Positions 17,654 through 27,934 are shown, numbered from the stretch's first letter. The stretch: 64,000 nt of DNA from an uncultured Lachnospiraceae bacterium (GCA_910583965.1 CAJUAE010000001.1:1-64000), one strand, 5' to 3'. Numbers and translations: made by a program. Notes: a model not told the origin generated them from the sequence alone.

Positions 17654-17809
17654 GGAACTGTTAATAAATTACTCATGACAATCACTTGTCTAAATGTCTA
17701 TCTGTAACATTAGAAAATCTTGATATAGTTTTGCTATGTTTATGATTTTCTTCTTTGCAGTAAAACATTTATATAGAGTCCTTGTCACGAGTAATTTTTG
17801 AACAGTTTC
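17654..17809 (+). mobile_element. MITE-like element, copy 2 (156 bp)
   Basis: The left end is GGAACTGTTAATAAATTAC, and the right end (reverse strand) is GAAACTGTTCAAAAATTAC; about 26 bases pair with four mismatches. The element is flanked by TAA at 17651-17653 and 17810-17812. Internal blocks AATCACTTGTCTAA, TTTTCTTCTTTGCAG and the TATAGAGTCCTT end match the reverse complement of copy 1. It has no open reading frame of note. Confidence 0.78.
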
Positions 17810-17836
17810 TAATAAAAGAAGGAATAGGTAGACAAA

Positions 17837-19954
17837 GTGGAAAGAAAAACGAACATTTCAGTGTGGCAACTGCGGTTATTTGAAGGTTTTGACAAGGACA
17901 TTATGGTAATGCAGCGCGATGAGGAGGAAGTCTTTGATAACGCGCTCCATGTTTTTTTTGATAAGGAATACTATGATGCATATGTTGCAAAGGCTGTGAA
18001 ATACAGCAGTCATCAATATGCATATCACGAGGATAAATTGGGTGAGGTGGTAAATCAAATCTTTGAGGAAGGGATACCAGGTTTGGTACTTCATATGAGT
18101 ACAAATGAGAACGTACCCAAAAATGTGTTGTGCGACGAAAAATATATCGCATCAAAGGAACTATTGGGACTTAAAGATGCAGCGAACAGCTATCACAGCT
18201 TGTATACAGCATCAATAAAGCGGTGTGCAAAAGAGGAAGCGATTGCGCGGCTGTGGACAAAAAGTGTCTATATTATAGGACAAGTTCCTGATTTGCGAGT
18301 GCCTCCTAAAGAGGGCGAGAAGCCAGTTTTTGGGTTTATGACTATGAGGAGGAAAAAAAATGGTGCGGAGGCGACACAGGAAGATTATGATTATGAGTCT
18401 TTAAAGGTATTTTTGACGGCAGACAGTGCAATGCATTTTAATTCTGATAAAAAACCAATTAATAAATATAAGCTTGCTATGTTGTCACAACTTGTTAGAG
18501 GCAAGTTTCAAATAATTGTAGAACCGCATCGAAACTATTGGTTGGAATATGATCCGGCAACATTGAACCTTACAGGACATTTGGAGATACCACATTACAA
18601 TGAAGATATGGTGCAAGCAAGAATCCATGCATATATGCAGATGGATAAAATTTATATTTTGATGGCACCACAACATAGCGACTATCGCACTGCATGTGGA
18701 AATCCACTGTTGTTAAAGCTAAATGAGGATAACATTTTATTATTTTTATTTGAAAAATATGATGATGCGGTGAATTATGTTCTACAAAATCCTATGACAT
18801 TGCCTATTTTTGACAGTACGTTTCCAATTGGTGTGTTAGATCAGAAAGAAAAATTGTTTCAGCTTGAAACTGTGCTTGCAGTAGCGGCAAAACTTGGCGT
18901 GACGGGAGTTAACCTTGATTTTGACACATTGGATGCGATTAACTGTAAGATGGAGTACATTTGGAATGTGACAGGGTATCGGCGTGAAGTGGAAGAATTG
19001 TTACCAGCAGAAGTACTGTCACAGGTTATGCGTGAGGAGGAAGGTGAGAAAAAGTATCGTATGCCAATTATACCATTCCATGATCAAGACAATGCATACA
19101 ATGTAAGCGATGACAGAAAAGTTGAGTTGATTGCGCATATGGATCAGGATTTCGATCAAGGTGTGACTTATTTAGCAGGATGCAGTGTTACAGAGATGAT
19201 GATAATGATGCAGGAGGCAGCAGTGCGTTTTGATGCGGCTAGAAAGGCATCAGACGAGGAAACGATAACAAAATATACACGGTTGATGAATCAGATTACA
19301 ATTTCACTTACAGAAGCACTCTGCGAGAAGCCATATATTTATACATTAAAAGAAAAAAATGGAGATTTTACACTCAAGAATAATATTGTTTACTTGATTA
19401 CCACAAATCGCTACGAGATGGGGCGAAAGGGAGAAGGGCAATTAATGCCAGCCGGAATAGACAATCCACAGTTTATGGAAAAGCTCTGTGCAGCATCCAG
19501 TGTAGCGGCGCTTACAGATGGACCAAGTACATTATGTCTGATGAATACACAATTGATGAGCGATGTTGCAAAAATGTGGAAAAATGGGGAAGCTTTTCGT
19601 GAGGAATTTATGATTTATCTGACACAAGGGTGTGGACTTGCTTATCCAGAAGCGACATATTATTATAAACGGCTTCGCTCTGATCATAGTATCTTTGTGG
19701 AGTTTGCTGCAGCAGTTAGAAATGGTGCATATCCGCCAGTTGGAATGCTCACAATTGAAGGGTTTACTGCACAAGAATTGGCAAAAGCAAATGATTTGAA
19801 TATGTTGCAGGCATATGACGCGCTGCTAACATTGAAGGAGGACCCAGAAAATGCACAGAAGTACAAAAGAACAGAAAGTACAGAATCCGTGGAAGAAACA
19901 GCGGAAACTGACATAAACAAAAAAGGACTTTTTGGAAGACTGTTCAAAAAATAG
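17837..19954 (+). CDS. Large protein of unknown function (705 aa), possible SseB-like modules
   Basis: No family is recognised with confidence. There is no signal peptide or membrane helix. The first 400 residues contain repeated short blocks such as LHVFFDKEYYDAYVAKAVKY..GIPGLVLH, LKVFLTADSAMHF and LLFLFEKYDDAVNYVL, which recall the strand-helix pattern of SseB N-terminal domains. A central region is helical and acidic. The last 45 residues are a Glu/Thr-rich linker ending in the amphipathic GLFGRLFKK, a possible membrane or partner anchor. Translation starts at GTG 17837 with AAGGAATAGG upstream, directly after the MITE-like element. It is followed by an ABC-F gene. Confidence 0.6.
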   Translation: MERKTNISVWQLRLFEGFDKDIMVMQRDEEEVFDNALHVFFDKEYYDAYVAKAVKYSSHQYAYHEDKLGEVVNQIFEEGIPGLVLHMSTNENVPKNVLCDEKYIASKELLGLKDAANSYHSLYTASIKRCAKEEAIARLWTKSVYIIGQVPDLRVPPKEGEKPVFGFMTMRRKKNGAEATQEDYDYESLKVFLTADSAMHFNSDKKPINKYKLAMLSQLVRGKFQIIVEPHRNYWLEYDPATLNLTGHLEIPHYNEDMVQARIHAYMQMDKIYILMAPQHSDYRTACGNPLLLKLNEDNILLFLFEKYDDAVNYVLQNPMTLPIFDSTFPIGVLDQKEKLFQLETVLAVAAKLGVTGVNLDFDTLDAINCKMEYIWNVTGYRREVEELLPAEVLSQVMREEEGEKKYRMPIIPFHDQDNAYNVSDDRKVELIAHMDQDFDQGVTYLAGCSVTEMMIMMQEAAVRFDAARKASDEETITKYTRLMNQITISLTEALCEKPYIYTLKEKNGDFTLKNNIVYLITTNRYEMGRKGEGQLMPAGIDNPQFMEKLCAASSVAALTDGPSTLCLMNTQLMSDVAKMWKNGEAFREEFMIYLTQGCGLAYPEATYYYKRLRSDHSIFVEFAAAVRNGAYPPVGMLTIEGFTAQELAKANDLNMLQAYDALLTLKEDPENAQKYKRTESTESVEETAETDINKKGLFGRLFKK

Positions 19955-20076
19955 TGAGAGGTTGTAGTGCACAGAAATATAAATTCTCCTTGAAAAATCG
20001 CGCTTTTTATGTATAATAGAAAGTGATGTTTTGGGACAGGTCGGAACAAGAATATTAAGATTAAGAGGATTTTATC

Positions 20077-21723
20077 ATGATCAGTGCAAACAATGTAACT
20101 TACAGAGTAGGGAAAAAAGCATTATTTGAGGATGTAAATATTAAATTTACAGAGGGCAACTGCTACGGGCTAATTGGCGCTAACGGAGCAGGAAAATCAA
20201 CATTTTTAAAAATTTTGTCAGGAAAGCTAGAGACGACAAAGGGAGATATTATAATTACGCCAGGACAGCGTCTTTCTGTTTTGGAACAGGATCACTTTAA
20301 GTATGATGAGTATTCTGTTATAGATACAGTTATTATGGGAAATGCTCGTCTCTATGAGATTATGAAAGAAAAGGACGCCATCTATGCAAAAGAGGATTTC
20401 TCAGATGAAGATGGTATTCGTGCCAGTGAACTTGAGGGCGAGTTTGCAGAGATGGATGGATGGGAAGCAGAATCGAATGCTGCACAACTTCTAAATGGTC
20501 TTGGCATTGATACAGACTTGCATTATTCTTTGATGAAAGATTTAAACGGCAGTGAAAAAGTAAAGGTGCTTCTTGCAAAAGCGTTGTTTGGCAATCCAGA
20601 TATTTTGTTGCTCGACGAGCCGACAAACCATTTAGATTTGGATGCAATTGCATGGTTGGAAGAATTTTTGATTAATTTTGACAACACTGTGATTGTTGTG
20701 TCTCATGACCGCTATTTCTTGAATAAGGTATGTACACAGATTGCGGATATTGATTATGGAAAAATTCAACTCTATGCTGGAAACTATGATTTCTGGTATG
20801 AGTCAAGCCAGCTTCTTGTAAAGCAGATGAAAGAGGCAAATAAGAAAAAAGAAGAAAAGATTAAAGAATTGCAGGAATTTATTTCGCGTTTCTCTGCAAA
20901 CGCATCCAAGTCAAAACAGGCGACTTCAAGAAAGCGTGCTTTGGAAAAAATTGAGCTTGAGGATATTAAACCTTCCAGTCGCAAATACCCTTATATTGAT
21001 TTTCGTCCCGATCGTGAGATTGGAAATGAAGTTCTGACAGTGGAGAACCTTTCTAAGACAATCAATGGGGAAAAAGTACTAGATAACATCTCTTTTATTC
21101 TTGGCCATGAGGATAAGGTTGCGTTTGTTGGTGCAAATGAGCTTGCAAAGACGACTCTTTTTCAGATATTGATGGGAGAGATCGAGCCAGATGAAGGGAC
21201 ATATAAGTGGGGAGTTACCACATCACAGGCTTATTTTCCCAAGGATCCGACCAATGAGTTTAACAACGATTATACGATTGCAGACTGGCTGATGGGTTAT
21301 TCGCCGGTGGATGATATTACTTATGTGCGCGGTTTTCTTGGACGAATGTTGTTCGCAGGGGAAGATGGCGTGAAAAAAGTTAAGGTGCTTTCGGGTGGTG
21401 AAAAAGTGCGCTGTCTGCTCAGCAAAATGATGATAAGCGGAGCAAACTGTTTGATTCTTGACGAGCCGACAAATCATCTTGACATGGAGTCCATTACAGC
21501 ACTCAATAACGGATTGATTAAATTTTCTGGAGTGGCGATTTTTGCTTGTCATGATCATCAATTTGTGGAAACAACAGCAAATCGTATTATGGAAATACTG
21601 CCGAATGGCACTTTGATTGATAAGATTACGACTTATGATGAGTATCTTGCAAGTGATGAGATGGCGAGAAAACGGACTTCTGTATATACCGCAGAGGCTG
21701 AGGATGAAAGCGGAGAGGACTAG
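20077..21723 (+). CDS. ABC-F family ATPase (duplicated ATP-binding domains)
   Basis: A 548-residue soluble protein with two ABC ATPase domains joined by a charged linker (about 245-300), the ABC-F layout of ribosome-associated translation factors. Domain 1 has Walker A GANGAGKST and Walker B LLLDEPTNHLD, but its signature reads LNGSEK rather than LSGGE. Domain 2 has a Walker A reading GANELAKTT, in which the second conserved Gly is Ala, an intact signature LSGGEK, and CLILDEPTNHLD. I recall the same substitutions in Clostridial YbiT-like members, so this is likely subfamily character rather than decay. Resistance function cannot be concluded. A terminator follows. Confidence 0.9.
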   Translation: MISANNVTYRVGKKALFEDVNIKFTEGNCYGLIGANGAGKSTFLKILSGKLETTKGDIIITPGQRLSVLEQDHFKYDEYSVIDTVIMGNARLYEIMKEKDAIYAKEDFSDEDGIRASELEGEFAEMDGWEAESNAAQLLNGLGIDTDLHYSLMKDLNGSEKVKVLLAKALFGNPDILLLDEPTNHLDLDAIAWLEEFLINFDNTVIVVSHDRYFLNKVCTQIADIDYGKIQLYAGNYDFWYESSQLLVKQMKEANKKKEEKIKELQEFISRFSANASKSKQATSRKRALEKIELEDIKPSSRKYPYIDFRPDREIGNEVLTVENLSKTINGEKVLDNISFILGHEDKVAFVGANELAKTTLFQILMGEIEPDEGTYKWGVTTSQAYFPKDPTNEFNNDYTIADWLMGYSPVDDITYVRGFLGRMLFAGEDGVKKVKVLSGGEKVRCLLSKMMISGANCLILDEPTNHLDMESITALNNGLIKFSGVAIFACHDHQFVETTANRIMEILPNGTLIDKITTYDEYLASDEMARKRTSVYTAEAEDESGED

Positions 21724-21736
21724 TACAGTAGTCTAT

Positions 21737-21768
21737 GAAAAGAGACAGGGGTTTTCTGTCTTTTTTCA
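21737..21768 (+). terminator. Intrinsic terminator after the ABC-F gene
   Basis: AGACAG (21743-21748) pairs with CTGTCT (21756-21761), flanked by AAAA upstream and TTTTTT downstream. Confidence 0.7.
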
Positions 21769-21789
21769 CGTTATAAGAAATTGATGTGA

Positions 21790-21905
21790 CAGTTCTGCGC
21801 GGAACTTTGCACTTGTCACAAAGTATGGCTTACAAGCCTTGTGAAATAATGTTAAGGCTAAGGCATCAAGCTGCCATAAAGTGGCTTTGCATGGCTTGAT
21901 ATCAG
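21790..21905 (+). other. Structured leader motif F, copy 1 (upstream of the PHP-HAD gene)
   Basis: Three predicted stems: AGTTC/GAACT near 21790-21805; a CACAA..GGCT/AGCC..TTGTG hairpin near 21816-21844; and GCATCAAGCT at 21863 closing with GGCTTGAT at 21900, around an inner GCCA/TGGC stem and a TTTGCAT single strand. The last part matches 35111-35149 upstream of luxS, with paired changes in the inner stem. Confidence 0.55.
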
Positions 21906-21956
21906 CAGCAGAAAGCCAAAGGTTGAACTGTTACGATTGATAAAAGGAGAATAAAA

Positions 21957-23615
21957 ATGGGATTTGTCGATCTGCATGTACATTCATGCTGTTCTGATGG
22001 CACTATGACTCCCTGTGAATTGGTAGATTATGCAATTGAGAAAGGATTGCGTGCAATCGCACTTACTGATCATGACACTGTGGATGGGATGGATACGATC
22101 ATAGAATATGCGAAAGATAAGCCAATTGAAATTATTCCTGGAATAGAATACTCGACAGAGTATAATGGGCGTGATGTGCATATTTTGGGTTTGTTTATTG
22201 ATTATAAGACACCTGTTTTTCAGGAGTACCTAACACGTTTCCAACAGTCGAGAACAAACAGAAATTATAAGTTGTGTGCAAATTTGCAGAGTGCAGGGAT
22301 TCCAATTACTTATGAGATGCTTGTGGATTCCTTTCCAAATGCGGTGATTACAAGAGCACACTATGCAAGTTACTTGCTAGAAAAGGGTTATGTCAAAAGT
22401 AGAAATGAGGCTTTTGACCGATATCTAGGAGACCATACACCGTATTTTGTGCATCGAGAGAAAATTACGCCAGAGGAAGTTATTGAGGTGACTCTAAAGG
22501 CTGGTGGAATACCTGTTTTAGCACACCCGTTGCTGTATCATCTTGGAGGGGAGCAACTAGACCTTTTGGTGCATAGGCTAAAAGATACTGGATTGATGGC
22601 AATGGAGTGTATTTATAGCACGTTTTCGCCGTCGGACGAGAGACAGATGAGAGCACTTGCAAAAAAATATCATTTGTTGCCATGTGGCGGTTCTGATTTT
22701 CATGGAGACACGAAACCGGGACTTGATCTTGGTATTGGTTTCGGGAAACTTTCCGTATCAGAAGAAATTTTAACAGATTTAAAAAAGACACTTCAGACGA
22801 AAATTTTATTTACGGACTTGGACGATACATTGCTTGACAAAGATAAAAAGATTTCGGATAGAACAAGACAAAAGATTTTAGAATTGCTGTCGAGGGGACA
22901 TCATTTTGTACTGGCAAGTGGAAGATCACTCAACAGTATCCTTGATGTGTTACAAACGCTTGATATACAGAATTATAATACAAAGGGTAAGATTTATATT
23001 TCGGCATATAATGGAGCTGTGCTTTATGACTGTACAGATGGTGCAGTGATAGAACAATACAGTGTTCCTATGGTGACAGCACAAGCAATTTTTGATATGG
23101 CTTTGGAAAGAGAAATTCATATCCAAACATATACAGATACACATATTGTGAGTTGTGCGGAAGACAAAGAACTTGTATTTTATAGAAAAGCGATTCATCA
23201 GCCATTTATAATCAATACAGATTTGGAGAAAGAGCTTGTACATGCGCCGTTTAAACTGCTTGCGATTGATATAGATAATCGGGAACGGCTAGAGGAGTTG
23301 CGCAGAGCAGTTGAGGCATCAGAGATTGCAAAGGATGTCACTTGTGCATTTTCTAACGCGCGTTATTTGGAATTTTATCATAAAAAGGCTGGAAAAGGAA
23401 ATGCGCTACGTCATCTGTGCAACGCAATACATGTCCATATTCAAAATTCTGTTGCGGCAGGTGATGAAGAAAATGATATTTCTATGTTGGAAGCTGCGGG
23501 CATTGGTGTCTGTATGATAAATGGGCGTCCAGCGGTAAAGAAATGTGCAGATTATATTACAACATGCGACAATAACAATGATGGTATGGTGGAGATTATT
23601 GATCGGTTTTTCTGA
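21957..23615 (+). CDS. PHP phosphoesterase - Cof-type HAD phosphatase fusion
   Basis: A 552-residue two-domain protein. Residues 1 to about 272 are a PHP domain of the YciV/TrpH nucleoside-bisphosphatase or oligonucleotide phosphatase type: His7-Val-His9, Asp14, LTDHDTVDG (His39-Asp40), PGIEYS, HILGLF, HPLLYH and GGSDFHG are the metal ligands. From about residue 281 a Cof-like class IIB HAD phosphatase begins with the nucleophile motif FTDLDDTLL and ends with GDEENDISMLEAAG and the VKKCADY segment. Both active sites look complete. Fusion could join bisphosphate cleavage with sugar- or nucleotide-phosphate dephosphorylation. The frame is continuous with no sign of a sequencing artefact. Structured motif F lies upstream. 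Confidence 0.85.
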   Translation: MGFVDLHVHSCCSDGTMTPCELVDYAIEKGLRAIALTDHDTVDGMDTIIEYAKDKPIEIIPGIEYSTEYNGRDVHILGLFIDYKTPVFQEYLTRFQQSRTNRNYKLCANLQSAGIPITYEMLVDSFPNAVITRAHYASYLLEKGYVKSRNEAFDRYLGDHTPYFVHREKITPEEVIEVTLKAGGIPVLAHPLLYHLGGEQLDLLVHRLKDTGLMAMECIYSTFSPSDERQMRALAKKYHLLPCGGSDFHGDTKPGLDLGIGFGKLSVSEEILTDLKKTLQTKILFTDLDDTLLDKDKKISDRTRQKILELLSRGHHFVLASGRSLNSILDVLQTLDIQNYNTKGKIYISAYNGAVLYDCTDGAVIEQYSVPMVTAQAIFDMALEREIHIQTYTDTHIVSCAEDKELVFYRKAIHQPFIINTDLEKELVHAPFKLLAIDIDNRERLEELRRAVEASEIAKDVTCAFSNARYLEFYHKKAGKGNALRHLCNAIHVHIQNSVAAGDEENDISMLEAAGIGVCMINGRPAVKKCADYITTCDNNNDGMVEIIDRFF

Positions 23616-23666
23616 AAACGAGATTCTAATAAAAATAAAACAGAAGTGAAAGGGATGGAGATAACA

Positions 23667-24617
23667 ATGAACGAAAAGAAAATAGCATTTGCAGAGAGAG
23701 TTGAACAGAATAGTAAAAATTATTTTCCCAAGGATTTATTTGACTTAAAGGTTGCAAAGGCAATGTTAAGTCAGTTTCATCTTAATTTTGGACTTGATAC
23801 ATTAATGACAGACAGGCATGGTAGTATTCTTATGAAAATTGGAGAGTTTGGAGATTTTGTTCCAGATGTTGTCAACAAACCTGGCAATAAAATTCGAGTG
23901 AAAGGTAGAACAGTATGTCATATTTATGCAAAATATGACAACGTTGCAAAAGAGAAATTTGAGGTGGTAAATAAGCTTCTTAACACATATATTGAGACAT
24001 TGGAAGATTATTGTGGGAAATCGTATCTGGCTAGCGAGCAGGCAGTCTATATTGATGAACTGGAACAGCAGTTGGAGAAAGATGCAGATCATGCAAAGTA
24101 TTCTAGCGAGAATGATCCGCTGACAGGACTTTTAAACAGAAATCATTTTATTAGCCATATGAAGGAACTTGCAGAGCGAGAGGTAGTTCCTACAGCAGTG
24201 ATCTGCGTGAATATCAATGACTGGAAATTTGTTGATAATCATTTTGGCGAGGAGGAGAGTGATCGGCTGGTTGTTACAGTGGCAGAAATTCTGAAAAACA
24301 AAACGCAAGAGGCAGGTTTTGCACATGCTGTGCTAGGTAGAGTGGAAGGAGATGTATTCCATGTATTACTGCCGCTTATAGAGGAAGAAGAAGCGAAAGC
24401 TTATTGCGATGCAGTACAACAAGCATGTGATAGCTTCGAGGATGATAAATTGGCACCCAGTGTTGCAGTGGGGTGTGTGATGCGCACGAATGTTGAGGAA
24501 AGCTTTAAGGATATTCTTTCAGATGCAGAGTATGCAATGTTAGAGAATAAGTTTTTAATTAAAAATGCCCCAGGATATAAGGAGCGATTGGAAAAAGGAT
24601 TAAGTAGTTGTTTATAA
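23667..24617 (+). CDS. GGDEF-domain protein with degenerate active site
   Basis: About 316 residues. The N-terminal 120 residues (DLFDLKVAKAMLSQFHLNFGLDTLMTD.. GRTVCHIYAKYD) resemble a PocR-like sensor, and a short coiled coil follows (ELEQQLEKDAD). The GGDEF domain starts at DPLTGLLNRNHF. The catalytic loop reads RVEGDVFHVLL, where R-x-GGDEF-F is expected, so both the second Gly-Asp-Glu geometry and the metal-binding Glu are altered and diguanylate cyclase activity is unlikely. It may serve as a GTP or c-di-GMP sensor, or be regulatory only. The ATG at 23667 follows GGAGAT by 6 bases; upstream in-frame starts are poorer. Confidence 0.75.
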   Translation: MNEKKIAFAERVEQNSKNYFPKDLFDLKVAKAMLSQFHLNFGLDTLMTDRHGSILMKIGEFGDFVPDVVNKPGNKIRVKGRTVCHIYAKYDNVAKEKFEVVNKLLNTYIETLEDYCGKSYLASEQAVYIDELEQQLEKDADHAKYSSENDPLTGLLNRNHFISHMKELAEREVVPTAVICVNINDWKFVDNHFGEEESDRLVVTVAEILKNKTQEAGFAHAVLGRVEGDVFHVLLPLIEEEEAKAYCDAVQQACDSFEDDKLAPSVAVGCVMRTNVEESFKDILSDAEYAMLENKFLIKNAPGYKERLEKGLSSCL

Positions 24618-24720
24618 ATCTAAAATAATTATTAAGTGCAATAAACTTTAAAAATGAAAGAAAAAATGAGATATTATGAGTAAATGGAAGAAAATGGGAT
24701 ATAATAAGATTTAAATCCGT

Positions 24721-24749
24721 TTGCAGAACGCGCAACAAGAAATTATTAT
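24721..24749 (+). promoter_or_regulatory. groESL promoter
   Basis: TTGCAG, a 17-base spacer and TATTAT. The start of transcription falls near 24756, immediately before the CIRCE operator, the usual order. Confidence 0.8.
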
Positions 24750-24757
24750 ATGATTTG

Positions 24758-24784
24758 TTAGCACTCAATAGATAAGAGTGCTAA
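24758..24784 (+). promoter_or_regulatory. CIRCE operator (HrcA binding site)
   Basis: TTAGCACTC, nine bases, GAGTGCTAA: a perfect match to the CIRCE consensus. HrcA would bind here and repress groESL until heat shock. hrcA itself is not in the window. Confidence 0.97.
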
Positions 24785-24831
24785 TTGAAAAGCGGATAAT
24801 ATTTTTTCATAAACATAAGGAGGCATTTCAT

Positions 24832-25116
24832 ATGAAATTAGTACCATTAGGAGACAGAGTCGTATTAAAGCAGTTGGTTGCAGAGGAGACAACAAAGTCT
24901 GGTATCGTATTGCCAGGACAGAACAAAGAAAAGCCACAGCAGGCAGAGGTAATTGCTGTTGGACCAGGTGGTGTTGTCGATGGAAAAGAGGTTAAGATGG
25001 AAGTGAAAGTTGGCGACAACGTAATCTTCTCTAAGTACTCTGGAACAGAAGTTAAGATTGATGATGAAGAATTTATCATCGTAAAGCAGAACGACATTCT
25101 GGCTGTTATTCAATAA
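24832..25116 (+). CDS. groES: Co-chaperonin GroES
   Basis: A 94-residue GroES, normal length. The N-terminal strand MKLVPLGDRVVLK, the mobile loop (ETTKSGIVLPGQNKEKPQ) and the C-terminal FIIVKQNDILAVI are all standard. It forms the heptameric lid over GroEL during ATP-dependent protein folding in the cytoplasm. AAGGAGGC precedes the ATG. Expression is predicted to be controlled by the CIRCE operator 48 bases upstream. groEL follows after 98 bases. Confidence 0.98.
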   Translation: MKLVPLGDRVVLKQLVAEETTKSGIVLPGQNKEKPQQAEVIAVGPGGVVDGKEVKMEVKVGDNVIFSKYSGTEVKIDDEEFIIVKQNDILAVIQ

Positions 25117-25142
25117 CTGGGAAAAGTACTAAGGCTATTGCA

Positions 25143-25165
25143 AAGAACACTGCTACAGTGTTCTT
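25143..25165 (+). other. Hairpin between groES and groEL
   Basis: AAGAACACTG pairs perfectly with CAGTGTTCTT around CTA. No U-tract follows, so a processing or mRNA-stability role, setting the GroES:GroEL ratio, is more likely than termination. Confidence 0.55.
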
Positions 25166-25172
25166 CGCATAA

Positions 25173-26840
<1,668 letters not shown>

Positions 26841-26879
26841 TTGTGGGAAGAAGTCGAATGGACTTTACGACTCATATTA

Positions 26880-26910
26880 GGAGAACGCAAATATAGCGTT
26901 CTCCGTTTTT
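26880..26910 (+). terminator. groESL terminator
   Basis: GGAGAACGC (26880-26888) pairs with GCGTTCTCC (26896-26904), followed by GTTTTT. Post-terminator repeat copy 2 begins right after the T run. Confidence 0.9.
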
Positions 26911-27124
26911 ATGCGCAGACCCGTGCAGAGGAAATAAGCTGCTAAGGCGGCGCACAGGTCGCGCGGCGAGTAGGGGAAGCAACTTTCCCTACTCGATTGC
27001 ACACGGCACCCAAGTGAAATTTGTCATCAAACCGATTTATCGGTTCGCTAACGAGTGCCCGGCGCGCAAGTGGGGGAAGATAAATCTTCTCTACTTGATT
27101 GCACATGGACGCGGAAAGGAACTA
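26911..27124 (+). repeat. Post-terminator structured repeat, copy 2 (about three units)
   Basis: Starts ATGCGCAGACCCGTGCAGAG. Unit 1 closes a GTGC/GCAC-type stem around GAGGAAATAAGCTGCTAAGG, then reads GCGCGGCGAGTAGGGGAAG and CTACTCGATTGCACACGG. Unit 2 contains AAGTGAAATTTGTCATC, identical in copy 3, with the hairpin AACCGATTTATCGGTT, then GCGCGCAAGTGGGGGAAG. Unit 3 begins GCACATGGACGCGGAAAGG. The remaining bases up to 27241 hold an AACTGCC/GGCAGTT hairpin. Confidence 0.8.
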
Positions 27125-27241
27125 TGCAAATAGAATACAGCGTGAAAGGTACTTCTAACTGCCTGTGGCAGTTTCCACTCACAACAAAGGCTGCTTTGCA
27201 GGGAAGTACTAAGTCTTACGCCGAAAAACGCCAAAGGCGGC

Positions 27242-27934
27242 ATGGGGGATTTTATGGTAGAACACATTAAGAATTGTGATAGCATTCATTTGTTTCGGAA
27301 TATTAATGAGAATGAAATTGAAAAGATGTTTCGGTGTTCCAAGACAGTAGAGCGTTTTTTTGAGGATGGAAATTATATATTCCGTCAGGGAGAGACCCCG
27401 AAAAATCTGTTTTTGGTGTTGGAGGGAAACGTGATGATTTCCAAAGATTTTGCATCAGGAAAACGAGATGTACTTTTTATGGTAGGACAAGGTGACATCT
27501 TTGGAGAAATGTTTCTGTTTGCAGATACCAAGGCATATTGGTATGATGCTATCGCGCAGGAGAAAGTGCGAGTGCTTGAGATTCCATGGGAATTTTTTTA
27601 TTGTTTTTGCAGTAATGCTTGTGAACATCATCGTATGATTACTAGAAATATGCTTGAAATTCAGTCTGAAAAAAACTTTAAAATGACCAGAAAATTACAT
27701 TTGCTATCGGGAACAACATTGCGTGAGCGTATTGCATTATGGTTGATGGAACAGGCTGCAGATGGCAATATTGTAAAACTTACTATGAATCGTGAAGCGT
27801 TGGCGGACTATCTTGGCACAACCAGACCATCACTGTCTAGGGAACTAATGAAAATGCAACAGGAACATTTAATTGAGACGAAGAAAAATATAATTAAAAT
27901 TGTGGACCGCGAAGCGTTGGAGACATTGTATTAA
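27242..27934 (+). CDS. Crp/Fnr-family transcriptional regulator
   Basis: A 230-residue regulator with an N-terminal cyclic-nucleotide-binding-type beta roll (FLVLEGNVMISKDF, GQGDIFGEMFLF), a long dimer helix and a C-terminal winged helix whose recognition helix reads YLGTTRPSLSRELMKMQ. Cysteines at 12, 32, 121, 123 and 127 include a C-x-C-x3-C group (FYCFCSNACEHH); an iron-sulfur or redox sensor is possible but not the Escherichia coli FNR spacing. A start at ATG 27254, with GGGGGA upstream, is an alternative to 27242. The next gene is the glycyl radical cofactor grcA, whose promoter has a perfect Crp/Fnr-type site, so that gene is the probable target. Confidence 0.87.
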   Translation: MGDFMVEHIKNCDSIHLFRNINENEIEKMFRCSKTVERFFEDGNYIFRQGETPKNLFLVLEGNVMISKDFASGKRDVLFMVGQGDIFGEMFLFADTKAYWYDAIAQEKVRVLEIPWEFFYCFCSNACEHHRMITRNMLEIQSEKNFKMTRKLHLLSGTTLRERIALWLMEQAADGNIVKLTMNREALADYLGTTRPSLSRELMKMQQEHLIETKKNIIKIVDREALETLY

